The notes beneath the pieces were generated by a model. It was not told the origin of the DNA. It was given only the letters and a program-made list of their open reading frames with translations, and did not search any database. Shown piece by piece: positions 1-13,480 of a stretch of DNA of 64,000 bases (positions are counted from its first letter, which is position 1; each line of letters begins with the position of its first letter). This DNA comes from Prosopocoilus inquinatus (taxonomy: Eukaryota > Arthropoda > Insecta > Coleoptera > Lucanidae), in the NCBI GenBank assembly GCA_036172665.1, contig CM069876.1, positions 43,059,001-43,123,000 of the forward strand, in the 5' to 3' direction. The position numbers were made by a program, and so were the translations under genes.

Positions 1-690
1 ATGAAAATGGATTGCGAACCTGTACCGTAAAAGCCTGTAAGACTTTTAACAATTTGCAAACGTTATTTTTATTTTATTTAAATTTTTGTTTGCTTGTTTT
101 TTTGGATAGAAAGAAAGGAAGGGTGCGGGCGGGGGAGAGAAGGAAAATGAAAAAGGCGGTAAAACAAAAATTAAATAAGTGAACAGGGATTGTGATAAAG
201 AGAGCGGAGGGACAAAAAATCTGTACCGTAAAAACTTGTAAGACTTTTAAAAATATGCAATCGTTATTTTTATTTTATTCATTGCATTTTGAAAGAGAGT
301 AAGAGAGAGAAGCGGTAAAAATTAAATAAATTAAGTGGACCGCGATAAAGAGAGAAAAGGGACGAAGAAATCTGTGCAATTTTTAAAGCCTTTGTTAGCT
401 TCTACTTTTTTTAAGCTGCAACATCGACCATCTGTATATTTCTTTGGTACACTTTATTTGCAATTTACAAATGTTATTCTTATTTAATTTGATTTCTTTT
501 GTTTTGCGATAGAAAGAGAGAGAGAGAAAGAGAGGGGGGGGATGATAAAGGTGACAAAACAAATAAAAATAGCTTGCGATAAAGAGAGCGAAAGGGTGAA
601 GAAATCTGTACGGCGGAAACTTGTAAGACTTCTAACAATTTACAAACGTTATTTTTATTTTATTTGAAATTTTCTTTGTTTTTTACTATT
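1..690. repeat. Degenerate tandem repeat, about 4 copies of 150-235 bp
   Basis: Copies begin with ctgtaccgtaaa-like sequence at about 20, 221, 371 (diverged) and 606. Each runs through a T-rich part (gttatttttattttattt) and a purine-rich part (gataaagagagcg). Unit length varies by indels. The array may extend left of the window. Confidence 0.65.
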
Positions 691-3127
691 TATACAGAAA
701 ATTTGGACTGCAAAATATTCTTTTCTTCCACAAAAAAGCTCCTCATATCTTACCACGTTGTATAAACAAGGTCCAATTTCAGGCTTTATTTATTTGCAGC
801 TTAATTAAATATAAATATTTTAAGAAATGCTTGGTTCAAACATTTTAATTCTCAATATTATTTTAAAATTTTTATCACAGATACATATTTCGACAAATAT
901 CGGTTGTCTTCAGTTCACAAATGAACACTTCAGTTTTTAGTTTGATTACCAAAAGTTTGCTTTGCCAAGTAAGAAGGAACCAAGAGCCATTTTCTGGAGT
1001 CCTGCACATAAACTAACAGTTCGTGGAAATGACTATAAAAAAATCTGTTTTTCTGAAGAAGATGACTATACAGGTTGTACTAGATTTAGTTCCCGTTCTT
1101 AACAATTTTAATCGTTAATTAATTATATCAAAAAACTAAATTAAATCAAAAAGTGTTTGCAAAAAAAGAACGCCATTCCACCACCCTCAATATTATTCTT
1201 ACTCAAGAAACAGGGAGGTCTAAAATGATTAGGAAATTCGTATGTACATTTAAATTCAATCGAAATCAAAAAGCAGATTGAAACAAAAATAGCAAACCTG
1301 CAAAAATAGATATTAGTATTTTATTAAAAAAAAAAAAAAATTCTGCAATCAAAATTTTTTCTCTCCAATTATTCTGGCACACAAAACAGGGTGGCCTAAA
1401 ATAATTCGCTCATTTCCTTTCACCTTTTGTATACTCCTATTTTACTTGTACTTAATAAAGGTTTATAATAACAATAATTATTATTAAAATTAAACCAAAT
1501 ACGTCTGATTACACTAACTAATAATCCAAATGATAAAGTGTCAAAATTAATCCATTTTATGCCACTAAAAATTCTCACCTGAAACATTTTTGTCATTAAT
1601 CCCTCGAGAATAAAAAAAAACACTTAAAGCAGGTCACAATTTTTTTTTTTCACCTACTCCACCCGGGGAGAATCAGAGCGACTATGTGCCTTGTAAAATT
1701 TAAATTGGTTTATATACGCAGCCATCCTTCGCCGATTTGGTAATCCATTGTCTTTATCTAAATGGAGTAGGTACTTTTACCTTACGTCTTCCTCCCACGA
1801 TGCGAACCGACGTGTATGTTATTGTTATTAATCTTGGATCTTCAACCTTATTTATGCAAACGTAAGCGAGCAAGGTTAATAAATTTAATTAGTGCATTTG
1901 TATTTAGCTTGTCGGACGGCTTTAATTATGTTATTAAGGCGTTATGTGATTTATTAGGAAGTGTTGTATTGTGGTTCTGTATAGTCTCATGTATGCAAAT
2001 AGAACGCGGAAGAACGCTCGAAGGAACCTCAGCTTTGCACTTAAATGCTTCAAAATTACATAATCCAGTTACAATAAGAAGCAGAAAATTTACAGTCGAA
2101 AGTTAAACAATTTGTCGAGTGTTTTATATTAAATTTTGTAAACGAAATACGGGCCCCGTTATTCGGTTTTCGGATATATGATCAAAAATTTTTATCTGAG
2201 TGCATTTCGCTGCGTTGCTCGATTAGATTTTAGACCCCCCAAATTAATTCTTCCTGATTTCGAAAACATTTAAAAGTATAAGACCATGTAATCCGAAGCG
2301 TTCGAAAGGATTCGAGAGTGTAATTATTATTATCCTCCCCAAATACACAATTATTGCACAAGTTAAACACCAATGAGCATCTCGCAGAGATGCGAATCAG
2401 CAACAAACGTTTTGTTGTAATAAAGTGAGCGCGAGCGCATTTCTCGTATTGCTTTCTTTTTATTTGCACCTAACTGGAACAGATGTAGATGCTTCGTCCT
2501 TATTATATACACAGATGAAGTGGTTTTTACACACAGAAAATTATTGCACCATCGAGCCTGATTGCCCAAGGAAATTGCGCGTAACGCAAAATTCTGTGAG
2601 AATGATGTAGGAATCGACATTAAGTTGGTAAAATTGCTCTGGGATTTGTGCAACAAAAATTTTGCAACTTGTATTATGTAATAATATTTCATCTCCTTAA
2701 GGAACACCTACACCTTTACGTTTAATAAAAAAAACGAAGGAAGATATAGGATGTGTGTTTTGTTGCGAGGGAGTTGAGCTTATTTAAATTCCAGACGTAC
2801 AACAGTATTTTATTTTTTTATTTTTGTCTAATTAACTCCACCTATCATTAGGTAAGGAATAAATTATAACATTTGGATGTTGCAATAAGTGTTGTTGTTT
2901 GAAATAAACGGAAATGTATTGTGTTAATAAAGATTTATTGAACAGGTAAATGTTCAAAAGTTCCAACCATCACCAAAATAAAGACTGAGCGACTAAAAAT
3001 AATTTTGATATTGTCACGAAGTGCTCCCACCTCCACCCCCTCAGATTATATGTCAATGAATTCAATTACAAAAACTCCATCAAGTTGGTTCTGATCGTTT
3101 GATGAAAGAAAACAGACGAGAAAGGCA
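691..3127. other. AT-rich DNA with no supported gene
   Basis: Only short open frames occur on both strands, without plausible splice partners, signal peptides or known motifs. I see no RNA gene or clear repeat. Confidence 0.5.
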
Positions 3128-3417
3128 TTGATTTTTTCGTGATATTATGAAGTAGGTCTTGAATTAGATTTGGATTGGATTGGAAATCATGGATATCACG
3201 TTAAACTATAAACAAAAGACTGTAGCTTTCTGACAACTGTCATCAATCAAACGTCAAACCTGACATTTAGGAAGTCAAATGTCAGGTTTGACGTTTGATT
3301 GATGACAGTTGTCAAAAAGCTACAGTCTTTTGTTTATAGTTTAACGTGATATCCATGATTTCCAATCCAATCCAAATCTAATTCAAGACCTACTTCATAA
3401 TATCACGAAAAAATCAA
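3128..3417. mobile_element. 290-bp near-perfect palindrome (foldback/MITE-like)
   Basis: The left arm from ttgattttttcgtgatatta (3128) pairs with the right arm ending at 3417. Arms are about 140 bp, nearly identical when inverted, around an 8-10 base centre near 3272. No coding potential is visible. Such structures are typical of non-autonomous foldback DNA elements. The superfamily cannot be named without target duplications. Confidence 0.75.
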
Positions 3418-3486
3418 AGGATGCTGGTTGAACTTTTCAATTGAGCATTATTTGATACATTTTTCTGGACGAGCCTGAATCTGTCA

Positions 3487-3640
3487 AGATGGACGTTTGA
3501 CTGATGACGGTTGTCAAAAAGCTGTAGTCTTTTGTTTATACGCTTAACGTGACATCCATACGATTTCCAAATATGTATCTAATTTCAGACCTACTTCATA
3601 ATATCATGAAAACTTCAAACTGAACTTTTCAATTGTGCAT
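3487..3640. repeat. Diverged partial copy of the 3.1-kb palindrome arm
   Basis: The right arm of the preceding palindrome recurs here (gatgacggttgtcaaaaagc, then ttttgtttata, then gacctacttcataatatcat). The flanking motif gaacttttcaattg also recurs at 3430 and 3627. It is an older, single-arm copy in direct orientation. Confidence 0.6.
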
Positions 3641-5262
3641 TTGATGCATTATTCTAGGCGAGCGTGAGTTTGTTTTGCAAAAATGAAATAAATTAAACTT
3701 ATAATGTCAACTGAAAATACAGGTGTCCCTCTTAGAGTGTGTTCCTGAGGCCTTCAATTTTAAGTCGTCAAAAATGTCTTATGAACATGCGATGCACAGA
3801 AAAACGCTTAATTCTGTCGAGGGGCACCCTGTATAATAGATATTTTGTTTTTTGGAATAATCTAAAGTAACCGCTAAATGCATATGATACAAGTTTTGAT
3901 TGAGCGTGACAGATTTTTTTTTCTGGACAAAACGTAGTTTTATTTGGATTTTTGGATTTTTTCTGGTCTAGGTCTGTACCCTTTTTATTTCTTTGCATCT
4001 TTAGTTTTTTTAATATCCTGCCAAAAAAATAATGAAATAGACAATCCTGAGTAACTGCATCCGTTACTATAGGCATATGGAGTAAGAAAGATATAATATA
4101 TAATAAAAATAACTGATCAAAATATATGTTACATTACAGTTGCACAAAAAATAAAAAAAATTAAACAGTATAAAGTATAAATTAAAACAACAAACAAGTA
4201 AGGGAAGATTGCTGCATGATGAAAGAAAAGAAGAAGCATTTTTATAAAGACTTTCCTATAAAAGAAATAAAATAAAATTAATTTGGAAGCTAATTAAAAA
4301 AATGCTACAGCATTTTGTTTCTAATAGACATTCGTTTGTTAGTGTAGAATATTAAACACGACCGTTTCATTTGATTGGGGAAGGAAAATTAGACTTATTT
4401 TAGAAAGTTTTCTGCTTTAACTGACGCCTTTAATAAAAGAAGAAGCAATAAATGAAGTGAAATGTGTTTGTAATTGAAAAAAAATGTTGTTTAGATCAGA
4501 TTAACAAAACTATACTTTCTATTAATCACCCTGTATAATTTAATTTCTTTTGTCGAATTGACAATAAATTGATAAACTCGCATGCTTTTTATTATTATTT
4601 TTTTCTCTAAATAAAAAATTGAGGTTAAGAATTTTTCTGTTTCGTCTTCACTGTCTTACTGTCACGATTCGATTTTCTATAAAACCTTTTAAAATTTGCG
4701 GAAATAAACAACGTACTTGAACTTTATGTATAATCAGTGTATAATCACATTTCAGTCATGAAATCACAGAGGTCGGCGAAAAGCGACGCGCGGTTGTTGA
4801 AACTGGAACGCGTACGTGCAAGGCTTCTTGCAAACTCAAGTGCTTTTTGGTTTCAGTTAAAAATAAAGATGGACTTATCAAAATTTTAGGTCGAAACTAA
4901 ACACAAATTTTTGTTTCTTGCTTAAGATAAATTGAATGATCAATATCTTTTAAGTGCAATACCGCTACCCACTTAAATAAGTAGATTTTTTTGTAATGCG
5001 TATAAATAGATCGAGCCGAATTCGACTGATTGACTGACTAAGCTGTTAGAGCTATTCACAGAAAGGGTTTCGTCCGACTCTTACGATGGTCGTCATCATT
5101 TCCCTGGGGATTGTAACTGTCCTAATCGTTAGTTTCGATTCACATAAATTCAAGTCTCCGTTATCTCCCCTAGATTGCACCGTTGTCACCAGGGAATGTG
5201 ATCGCCGCCTTCGGACGCTAAATCTGCTCCGTCGAAGCCAAAGCCGTCGCCAATAACCCAAC
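3641..5262. other. Intergenic DNA with no supported gene
   Basis: AT-rich sequence with short unsupported frames. Two ends resembling the widespread 'ACCCTGTATA' motif are visible near 3827 and 4528. No gene or RNA is recognised. Confidence 0.45.
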
Positions 5263-5347
5263 CCAAGTAATCAAAAATATTTCATAAATATTTACAAGAA
5301 TTTATAAATATTTATAAGAATTTAATAAATCATTTATGGTTACTTGG
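5263..5347. repeat. Small imperfect inverted repeat, CCAAGTAA ends
   Basis: ccaagtaa at 5263-5270 is matched by ttacttgg at 5340-5347, with a partly palindromic ataaatatt-rich interior. It could be a very short MITE or chance in AT-rich DNA. Confidence 0.3.
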
Positions 5348-5884
5348 AAAGTAATCGTCCGCTCCGGTCCATCGCTTATTCCATATAACAAAACGCAAGA
5401 ATTTTGCATCGGAACATTCTCAGCAACCCGGAGTGGTAGAGAAAATCCCCGACCCGACACAGACATTAATTTAACTCTAACCTAAATCAGCAAAGAGGTA
5501 TATTTTTGTGAACAAATTGTTTGAAAAGCTCTACCTACGCCCCTACAATCCGGAAGTCTCCTCGTGACATGCTCAAGGCCACTCCCGTCCCGATGGAGTC
5601 CTTTCGTGACAATACATTAAATGATTTATAACTATTTCTTGCAAGTTTTAAAGGAAAATAACGTATTAATTATAAACTTATTTTCATTAACAACTCATTT
5701 TTTATAAGTTTTTACAAAGTGATTAAGAATAACTGTTTGAGTTTTGGCAATTCCGAATTTTACGTTTAAAATACAATTGAAGTAACTTCCGGCTTGTTGA
5801 CGACTTGACATTGACAGCCGTTATTAATGACAGATGTCATCAGAAGTTTCCAATTTAAAGGCTGCGGTAAGTGAACGGTCGAAC

Positions 5885-6100
5885 TGGTGAGACCATACCA
5901 CGTGACCACTTCTCCCAATCATTGATTAGTACGGGACGGAATTATATATTTTGTTGGATTTATTTCTCTACGAAGCGGCAACGAAAGCGTGTGCATTCAC
6001 ATGTCGCTGCAGCGTTATACGTTTGCCGCCTCGTTTGTATTTAATCGAACAAAATATGTAATTCCGTTCCCTACTGATTAGTCAAGTGGTTTGGTCTTGA
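5885..6100. mobile_element. About 215-bp inverted-repeat element
   Basis: The left arm (gattagtacgggacggaatt, then atatattttgtt) pairs with the right arm (aacaaaatatgtaattccgt, then tccctactgattag) at about 6040-6090. The central portion is unpaired and GC-richer. There is no coding potential. It is most simply read as a MITE. Confidence 0.6.
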
Positions 6101-7945
6101 CGATTTCGTGTAGTTGAATCATTGACTTAACCAAAGTAAACGCCGGATATAACCTATAATTTTGTCGCCATCCGTCAAGTACATCCCCAAAACAAATGCG
6201 GTCGCAGTGTTGCAAATAGTTACTCGTAATAGTGTTGCCAACTCAAACATTTTATTTGATCACTTTGTATAAAGTAAATACGATTTTTTGTAATTATTTT
6301 CTTATCACTTTAACAAACCATTTCTTTTGCAAACATTTCTTCCAGCGAACTCATGGTCTTAAGAATTTGTTCTAGTTTAAAATTAATTATTTTCTTCTAC
6401 AACAGTGATTAATAAAACGTTTTTTAACCTTGCCTTATCTAATATCTATAAAGAATGCAAACAATAAAAATAATTAAAGACGTCTTAGGCGTTCGAAGGT
6501 GAATTAAACCGTAATAAACAATATTGATTTTACTTAACACGTGATTCACATGTCAAATATTGTAAACACTCTTCTGAGAAATATAAAATCGCTCTTCAGA
6601 ACTACAAATCACTATAAATAAAATACGTACAGTATGAAAGTATAAAAGTACATACAAAAATGAGAAAGTGAATCCATTAATCAAAACAAATTTGCAAATT
6701 GCAAAATTAAATTAATCACGATCGCACCGGTAACAAAACTCGTGCAGAGCGATTCTTCTTCAATAGACATTTTATTATTTCTTTTTTCCATCATGACGAA
6801 ATGAAATGAAACGGTTTTGTTACATCTGCAATCCATGTTGGAAATCTCATGGAATTACGCAATTAACTAATTCAGGGCGAATCTCTCTTTGTCTCTCTCT
6901 TTGATACATTTGTATTTGAAATTTCAATACAAAACGCACGCAACTTTGCAATCTATACAGACATTTGTCTGCGCGTGGCAATTAAATCGGTTACATATTT
7001 ACTAATTATGTTATTTTTTTTCTCTTTGTTGATTATGTAAACTGAAGTAAAAGCGAGAGGAAACTGGGGCTGGTACAAATTTGCATACAAAGATGTAAAC
7101 CACGAGAGACGAATTCATTGAACAGAATATATGTTAGAGAACAAATTAAATATACAGGTTGTATAAGACAGTTTTGATTATCATAGCAATACGTGTAAGA
7201 CAGAAAGACAGAATGTACGTTAGTCCTTTTTCATACAAGCGTATCAACTAATACAAACGAAGAATTTTGATAAATTCCATTTACTGTTCCTCTGATCTAG
7301 TGCAGAGATGCGCAAAACGTTGGAGAAGAGTATTCTCCACTCTCGATTGTTTAGGAGAATCCATTTATGTAGCTGGTGGCTTCTAGGTACATACAGATCA
7401 CTAATGTGTAAAAATATGGCAATCGAGAGTGAATTATTAGAAGAAAAAAACTTATGGTTAGGACTGTGGATTGATGTGAACAAATGAAAATAAATGAAAT
7501 CTGAAACTGATCGAACTGTTTCTTTATCCTTGATTAAATGGATCTGAAAACCATCGTATTGTAATGATTCAACAATTGGCGGGCTACATGCGTCAGAGTC
7601 TGGAGCGATAGAGTTCTGAAACTTCAAGGACGAATGTCTGCTTCCACGACAGAATGGAACTTTTATATTATTATTGTTACATGTCGAGGTGCTTGTGCGC
7701 GTACGTTTTATGCTGTGGTTATTTTAATGATGTAAAGTTGGCTACAATGCCGCCCTTTTTATGTTAATAGTTTAATTAATAAGTACCAGAATCAAGTTAT
7801 ATTCCAATTGCCTGATTATGTATATATATTATTATTATTATATAAGATTATAGATATTATTATTATATAAGTAAACGGCCAGATCGCAGTAAACTTATTT
7901 ATATCGTCGAGTATCAAAATAAAACGTGATATTAATTTTAGGTTA
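6101..7945. other. Intergenic DNA with no supported gene
   Basis: AT-rich, with a short ATT/TA microsatellite near 7820-7865. The open frame on the minus strand at 7244-7627 shows no recognisable domain and I do not accept it as a gene. Confidence 0.45.
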
Positions 7946-8350
7946 TGTTAAATTTAGTAACTTTGGACGCTTGCGACAAATAAGTTACTAGATTTGAACA
8001 ATTATTGGCGTGATTTAATTTGCGCCGCGCATGTCGTTCCACGATTTCTTGAATAACGAAAAGGGTCTGTTTTGTGGGCGAAAGCGAAGAAACTCGATAG
8101 ACAGTTGGCTGCCGCGCGTGGTCTGGAATCTTCGCCAGACCGAAAAAATCTCGGAAACCAACCCGGCATATTTAAGCGATTGCCAGGAGAAATAAGAGTC
8201 TGGTTGGCATTAGAGTTTTACAACTGATCGTCTGGCTTATGTTTAAATAAATTAGTTTATATTTCGCATTTAATAAATTAGTGAATTAGTTATTAAATAT
8301 CTCAAGTATTTTATTTTAAAACAAATTTAACGGAACTTAAATTCGCAACA
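7946..8350 (+). mobile_element. Candidate LTR (solo or attached to decayed internal sequence)
   Basis: The 405-bp block begins tgtta and ends aaca. It has a TATA-like catatttaag at 8168, an initiator-like ggcattag near 8206, and AATAAA at 8246 and 8272. That is the expected order of LTR promoter and polyadenylation signals. The four flanking bases differ (gtta versus gtat). The following 8361-8580 is lysine-rich when translated, with several stops and shifts, as a decayed gag leader might be. No second LTR was seen, and no coding sequence is intact. Confidence 0.3.
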
Positions 8351-10924
8351 GTATCAATTAATGGGGGAAGTAGTGGAAAGAAGAAGAAAAAGAGTAGTCA
8401 TTCCAGACGTCAGAAGAAACAAGACGCCATGTTTTACGACTTACTGAAGAATAAAGAAGATAAGAAAGCTTGCGCACTGATATAGAAAAGAACAGAAAAT
8501 AACGAAGCGAATAGGGAACAATGAGAAATGCTCAAAAACAAGATGCCCAAAAAACGACTGGATAAAAGTTGAGAGGTTTGTAAAACAGATTTTATCTTAT
8601 CTGTAATACATCATACGACAAGCTCAGAAGGGTTGCGTTGTAAAACACAAAACAAATCGTTTGGCGAAATCATATTTAATCATGTGCAAATTCATGAAAG
8701 AATAGACCAAGGCTAAGTGCGTAAAGTAAACTAATATTTGAGCTCATTCTAGATTTCAAAAAATATTTAGCAGATAAGGCAACAAAAACAATTTTTTTTT
8801 TTTGCTCCGTCGTGGATTTGTTGAACGGTCGATCAATAGTATGCTGGAAATGCCAAAAGTTTGATAACACCCTGTACAAATGAAATAAAAATAAAAATAA
8901 TTTACTTTTACGCTACCCTGCGCAAGTTACTTAAAAACCACACAATTTACATTAAAAAAAATATTGCGTTGAGAAAGAATACCAAGCAATTGATTGCTAT
9001 TAAAAAGCAACAAGCTCTTGAAGCACTAAGCAGGCAACCAAAGTTACTTTCCATTTTAGGGTTTAAACTAGAGTACAAAAAATTAAGTTCTATTGTCAAT
9101 TGAATGGAAATAATTAAAGAAATAGGAAAACGGAAAGGTGCCAGGTTTTTGATTTTTATAAGACAATGAAAGAAAATGGAGATAACAGCTAAAAATAACA
9201 CTGTGAATAGGTATGTATTTTTATACGCCTATTAAAATCTCATCACCTAGAGTTTAGTGCCTTGATAGGCAGCCAAATATACACAGATGCTGTTGGTTTG
9301 CATAAGATTGTTCCTCAAGTTGCTTGTAAAAAAAATCAATCTTCAAAAAAAAATGTCATTTGTTATCACTAAAAGAAATGTTATTAATTAAATTAAAGCC
9401 AATTTTTAATTAATTAAAGCCACTTTTTTTTAATTTATGTTTTAATTAAATGTATTTGCAAATGTAATTGTGTGAGGAGTTCGTGTGGTTACCCAGCATT
9501 GAAGTTACTAGGAATTTGTGTTCATTTATTTTAATTCTCTCGTTAGCACTTCCAATTTGTTCGCTTATATGTTATAATTTTTAACTTCTTACCTATATGA
9601 AGCTTCGAAAATTCAAATTTAATAAAAAAAATCGTAATGCTGAAATTTAAATTATGTTTATCGAATCCTAAAATTCAAAGAATTTGTCTTTTGGCGGGTG
9701 TAAAACTTCTAAGAATCTGAAATGGGAATCAAATCGCTTTTTTTAAATTCTCCTGTTTTCAAAATCTAAATGATTTTTAACAAATTATAATTTAGAGATT
9801 AACAAAACTTTTTAAATGCGATACTCATCCCTTCGTTTAGCTTTTCTTTAAAGACCTAATACCAACATAAGAAAAAATGACTCGGTGAATGGAAAATAGG
9901 CAGGTTTTATTTTGTAAAATGCGATAAATGAGAGAAAAGCAAAATTTAAGCTTTGCGCAGGTAAGAATTATAAATAATGTAAACTAAAGTAGTAAAATAA
10001 TCGTGCGTGTAAAACAAGCTCTGAATATACAGCGCAATCATGAACGTTCTTCCATAAAGTATAATAAAATGATAATGTCAGGAATGTGCTAACGTTCCGC
10101 TAGCTTAGAATAAGAGTGTCCTAATTCCATTTATGAAAATTTTACAGAAGGGACGTTTAACAACATAAAAGCAAAGCTACATGGTTCTAAAGAACTTAGG
10201 ACAATTATGAAAATAAAATTTTAAGTTGTCGGGACAAGCATAACAAATCTGTGCAAGTATTAAAATATGGAGAAATGGAGATAGAACCTTTCTAAGTATA
10301 AATCTCTCATTTTCGCAAGTCTTATTTTAAGCAGGCGATTTTTTAATAAATTTGTTTAAGTATAGTCAAAACTATTTCGGTGACTTTCAATTTTTCTTTT
10401 TTTTTTTAATTAAGTGTACCTTAGTTTCTACTGGTTGCATTCCTAATTTGAACTGTATTTTTACAAAATAATAACATATTATATTACTCTAAAGACAGTC
10501 GTGCTAATTGACGAAGAATAAATAAAATAAATATGCACATATTATGGATTTGGATCAATGAGTTTGTATCGCAGGAGACGACACGACGCGACGGTCAATT
10601 TTCATTACGGAAAACGAGAGCAATGGGCGGATTAAATGTTCTTACGAAAATACTTTTGCGACATTATTTAATAATTTTAATTAAAAAAGTTTACTAAATT
10701 CATACTAGATATTACATTTGTGTTCATTGTCTTGTGTGCAGATTTTCTATCGAAATTTGTAATGAGTCGATGGAAGCAAAAAAATCTGTCTTTCGTGTCA
10801 TTTATTTATGAAATATTATTGCCAATAATTTATATTCTTGTCGCAACAAGCCATAATACCAGAAGACGTCATATTTTCGGCTTAACACCAATGATAACTA
10901 AAACTATCAGAATCGTTGGAAGAA
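8351..10924. other. Intergenic DNA with no supported gene
   Basis: Beyond the possible decayed retrotransposon leader (to about 8580), I see AT-rich sequence with short frames, a homopolymer T run near 8793 and a 'caccctgtac' motif at 8868. No gene is supported. Confidence 0.4.
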
Positions 10925-12175
10925 TTGAAAAGTCAATTTGAAGTGAACTCACAATGTGGAGCATTGGAGGTCGCTTTTGGTCAAGTCTCCCTAGAGTCAA
11001 ACTCATTGATTGAAACGTCACGTCATTAATTTGACAGTAGTGAACCCATGGAAGTGTAGAGTATTTGAGATTGCTTTTGGTGAAGTGATGGCGCCTCCCT
11101 AGATTCAAACTCATTGACTGAAATGTCACATCATTAATCTGACATGTGACAATATGACATTAGTGAACCCACGGAAGTGTAGAGTATTTCTGGTTGTTTT
11201 TAGTGAAGTGACGATGCCTCCCTAGATTCAAACTCATTGAGTGAAAAGTCACGTCGTCAATTTGACAGAAGTGAACCCACAATGTGGAGCATCGGAGGCA
11301 GCATCGCTTTTGATTAAGTCTCCTTAGAGTTAAACTCATTGATTGAAACGTCACGTCATTAATCTGACAGTAGTGAATCCAAGGATGTGTAGAGTATTTC
11401 TGGTTGCTTTTGGTTAAGTGATGGCGCCTCCCTAGATTCAAATTCATTGAGTGAAAAGTCACCTCGTCAATTTAACAGAAGTGAATGTACAATGTGGAGT
11501 ATCGGAGGTCGCTTTTGATCAAGTCTCCCTAGAGTTAAACTCATTGATTGAAACGTCACGTCATTAATTTGACGATAGTGAACTCACAGAAGTGTAGAGT
11601 ATTTTTGGTTGTTTTTGGTGAAGTGATGGCGCCTTCCTAAATTCAAACTCATTGAGTGAAAAGACACGTCGTCAATTTAACAGAAGTGAACGTACAATGT
11701 GGAGCATCGGAGGTCGCTTTTCGTCAAGTCTCCCTATAGTTAAATTCATTGATTGAAACGTCACGTCATTAATCTGACAGTAGTGAATCCACAGAAGTGT
11801 AGAGTATTTGTGGTTGCTTTTGATTAAGTGATGGCGCCTCCCTAGATTCAAACTCATTGATTGAAAAGTCATGTAGTCAATTTAACAGAAGTGAACGTAC
11901 AATATGGAGCATTGGAGGTCGCTTTTGGTCAAGTCTCCCTAGAGTCAAACTCATTGATTGAAACGTCACGTCATTAATCTGACAGATAGTGAACCCACAG
12001 AAGTGTACAGTATTTGAGGTTGATTTTGGTGAAGTGATGGCGCCTCCCTAGATTCAAACTCTTTGATTGAAAAGTCATGTCGTCAATTTGAGAAAAGTGA
12101 ACCCACAATGTGGAGCATCCGGAGTCGCTTTCGGTCAAGTAATGCCGTCTCCCTAGATACAAACTCATTGGATTT
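10925..12175. repeat. Dimeric tandem array, period about 206 bp
   Basis: Two related half-units of about 100 bp alternate. Type A is marked by caatgtggagcatcggaggt at about 10951, 11279, 11489, 11694, 11900 and 12107. Type B is marked by gaagtgtagagtattt and gtgatggcgcctccctag. Both share ccctag, caaactcattgatt and gaaacgtcacgtcattaat. From 11279 on, type A recurs every 205-210 bp, and near 11040-11160 two B units are adjacent. The minus-strand open frames here repeat with the array and are not genes. Confidence 0.85.
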
Positions 12176-13480
12176 GAACTAATGGAAGTGGAGTCATCGT
12201 TTTTGAATGTGATATAAATAGGTGAAACAATTACAAGAAAAAAAAATCAATTAACAAACAAAAAGAGTAACTTTCTCCGTCCATTTCCAAACGCAACATC
12301 AATTTCTTCGAGAAATAATGACACGTAACCTGACACCGGCCTGGAATCTAAATTACACCTATCATATCGAATTTATTTATCTTGTCAGGAAACCGTGTGA
12401 TTAATTATCCCCTTCGGTCTTTTACCACCCGTTTCAAGATCGAGATCGGGAAAATTCTTGCCTTGCTTGCGTGTCTACAGCGCGCAAGAAGTCAGTCGCC
12501 GCCATGGTATGTTGCATGCTCACATATGTGAGAGCAATTACAAAATTATTATATTATGTGTCAACGACTGCATGCTGCAGTCAAGGACCGTAACACAATC
12601 TTCACTTGGTCTTGGTGAGGAGCAAGGCCGTGCTCCAGGCATGAACAAGGCAGAGAAGAAAGTGGGCTTTGACTTTGAGACTCTGGGCGCGTCGCCCTCT
12701 TCACCTATAGAATTAAAAACAGTTTACATGTTATACACGTGGCCAAAGCTGGTCTTTAAGTATTTTCACTTTTGAAGGTCGTTCGTTCTCTGGAGAGCGC
12801 GAGTTGAAGGTCTTATTCGCTTGTTTCGAAATAACAAACAGAGAAACGAGCCGATGGATGAATTGCTTCAAAGATTTTTTCTCTCCAAACCAAACCACGC
12901 CTAAATCACTTGCTTGTAATAATCGATTTGCATATTAAATAAAATTTTGCTCTCGACTCGTTCGTTGGAGATGGGATTACGCAACAACCCCGAGTGATAT
13001 AATTTCCCCTTGGTCCTTTCACTCTGGAACGCGGCGAAATTGCGTCTCACCTCCAATTTTTTTTTTCACGGCAGCCGGCTCGAACCCTCATTAAAAATCG
13101 TGACCGTCGGACGGTCGAACAAAACCAAAAAGCCGAAAGAAAAGAAAGAAAGAGCGCCGCAATTACACGACGTTTCATTCAGTCGCGCGCTTAATGTTCG
13201 AAAGTTGTTTTCGAAAATAAATCGCCCGCAGCCGCGCGCCGCCATTGTCGGCGGAAACCGGAGGGAAATAAATTACTGATGTGATGGAATCGTATACACG
13301 AATGTATATTATACACGAAATGAAATGTCCATTGTGTGTACGTTTCGAGTTAATGAGAGAGATAAACAGCGATGGGCTTATCGACTTCTGAAATCACTTC
13401 CTGTTTTACATGCGGAAGCTTATTGTTTGAAAAATTACAAACAGGAGTATCATAAATCAATCACAAATAAGATCTGCATT
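12176..13480. other. Intergenic DNA, partly GC-richer, with no supported gene
   Basis: A GC-richer island at about 12960-13270 contains purine-rich and CG-containing sequence. It may be regulatory or a conserved non-coding block. The frames at 12458-12775 and 13010-13279 show no domain, signal peptide or splice context and I do not accept them. Confidence 0.4.

Noticed and set aside
10869..12168. Repeated minus-strand frames reading MTFQSMSLNLGRR
   Set aside because: They recur with the 206-bp array and vary with it. No promoter, splice sites or known domain. Repeat-derived.
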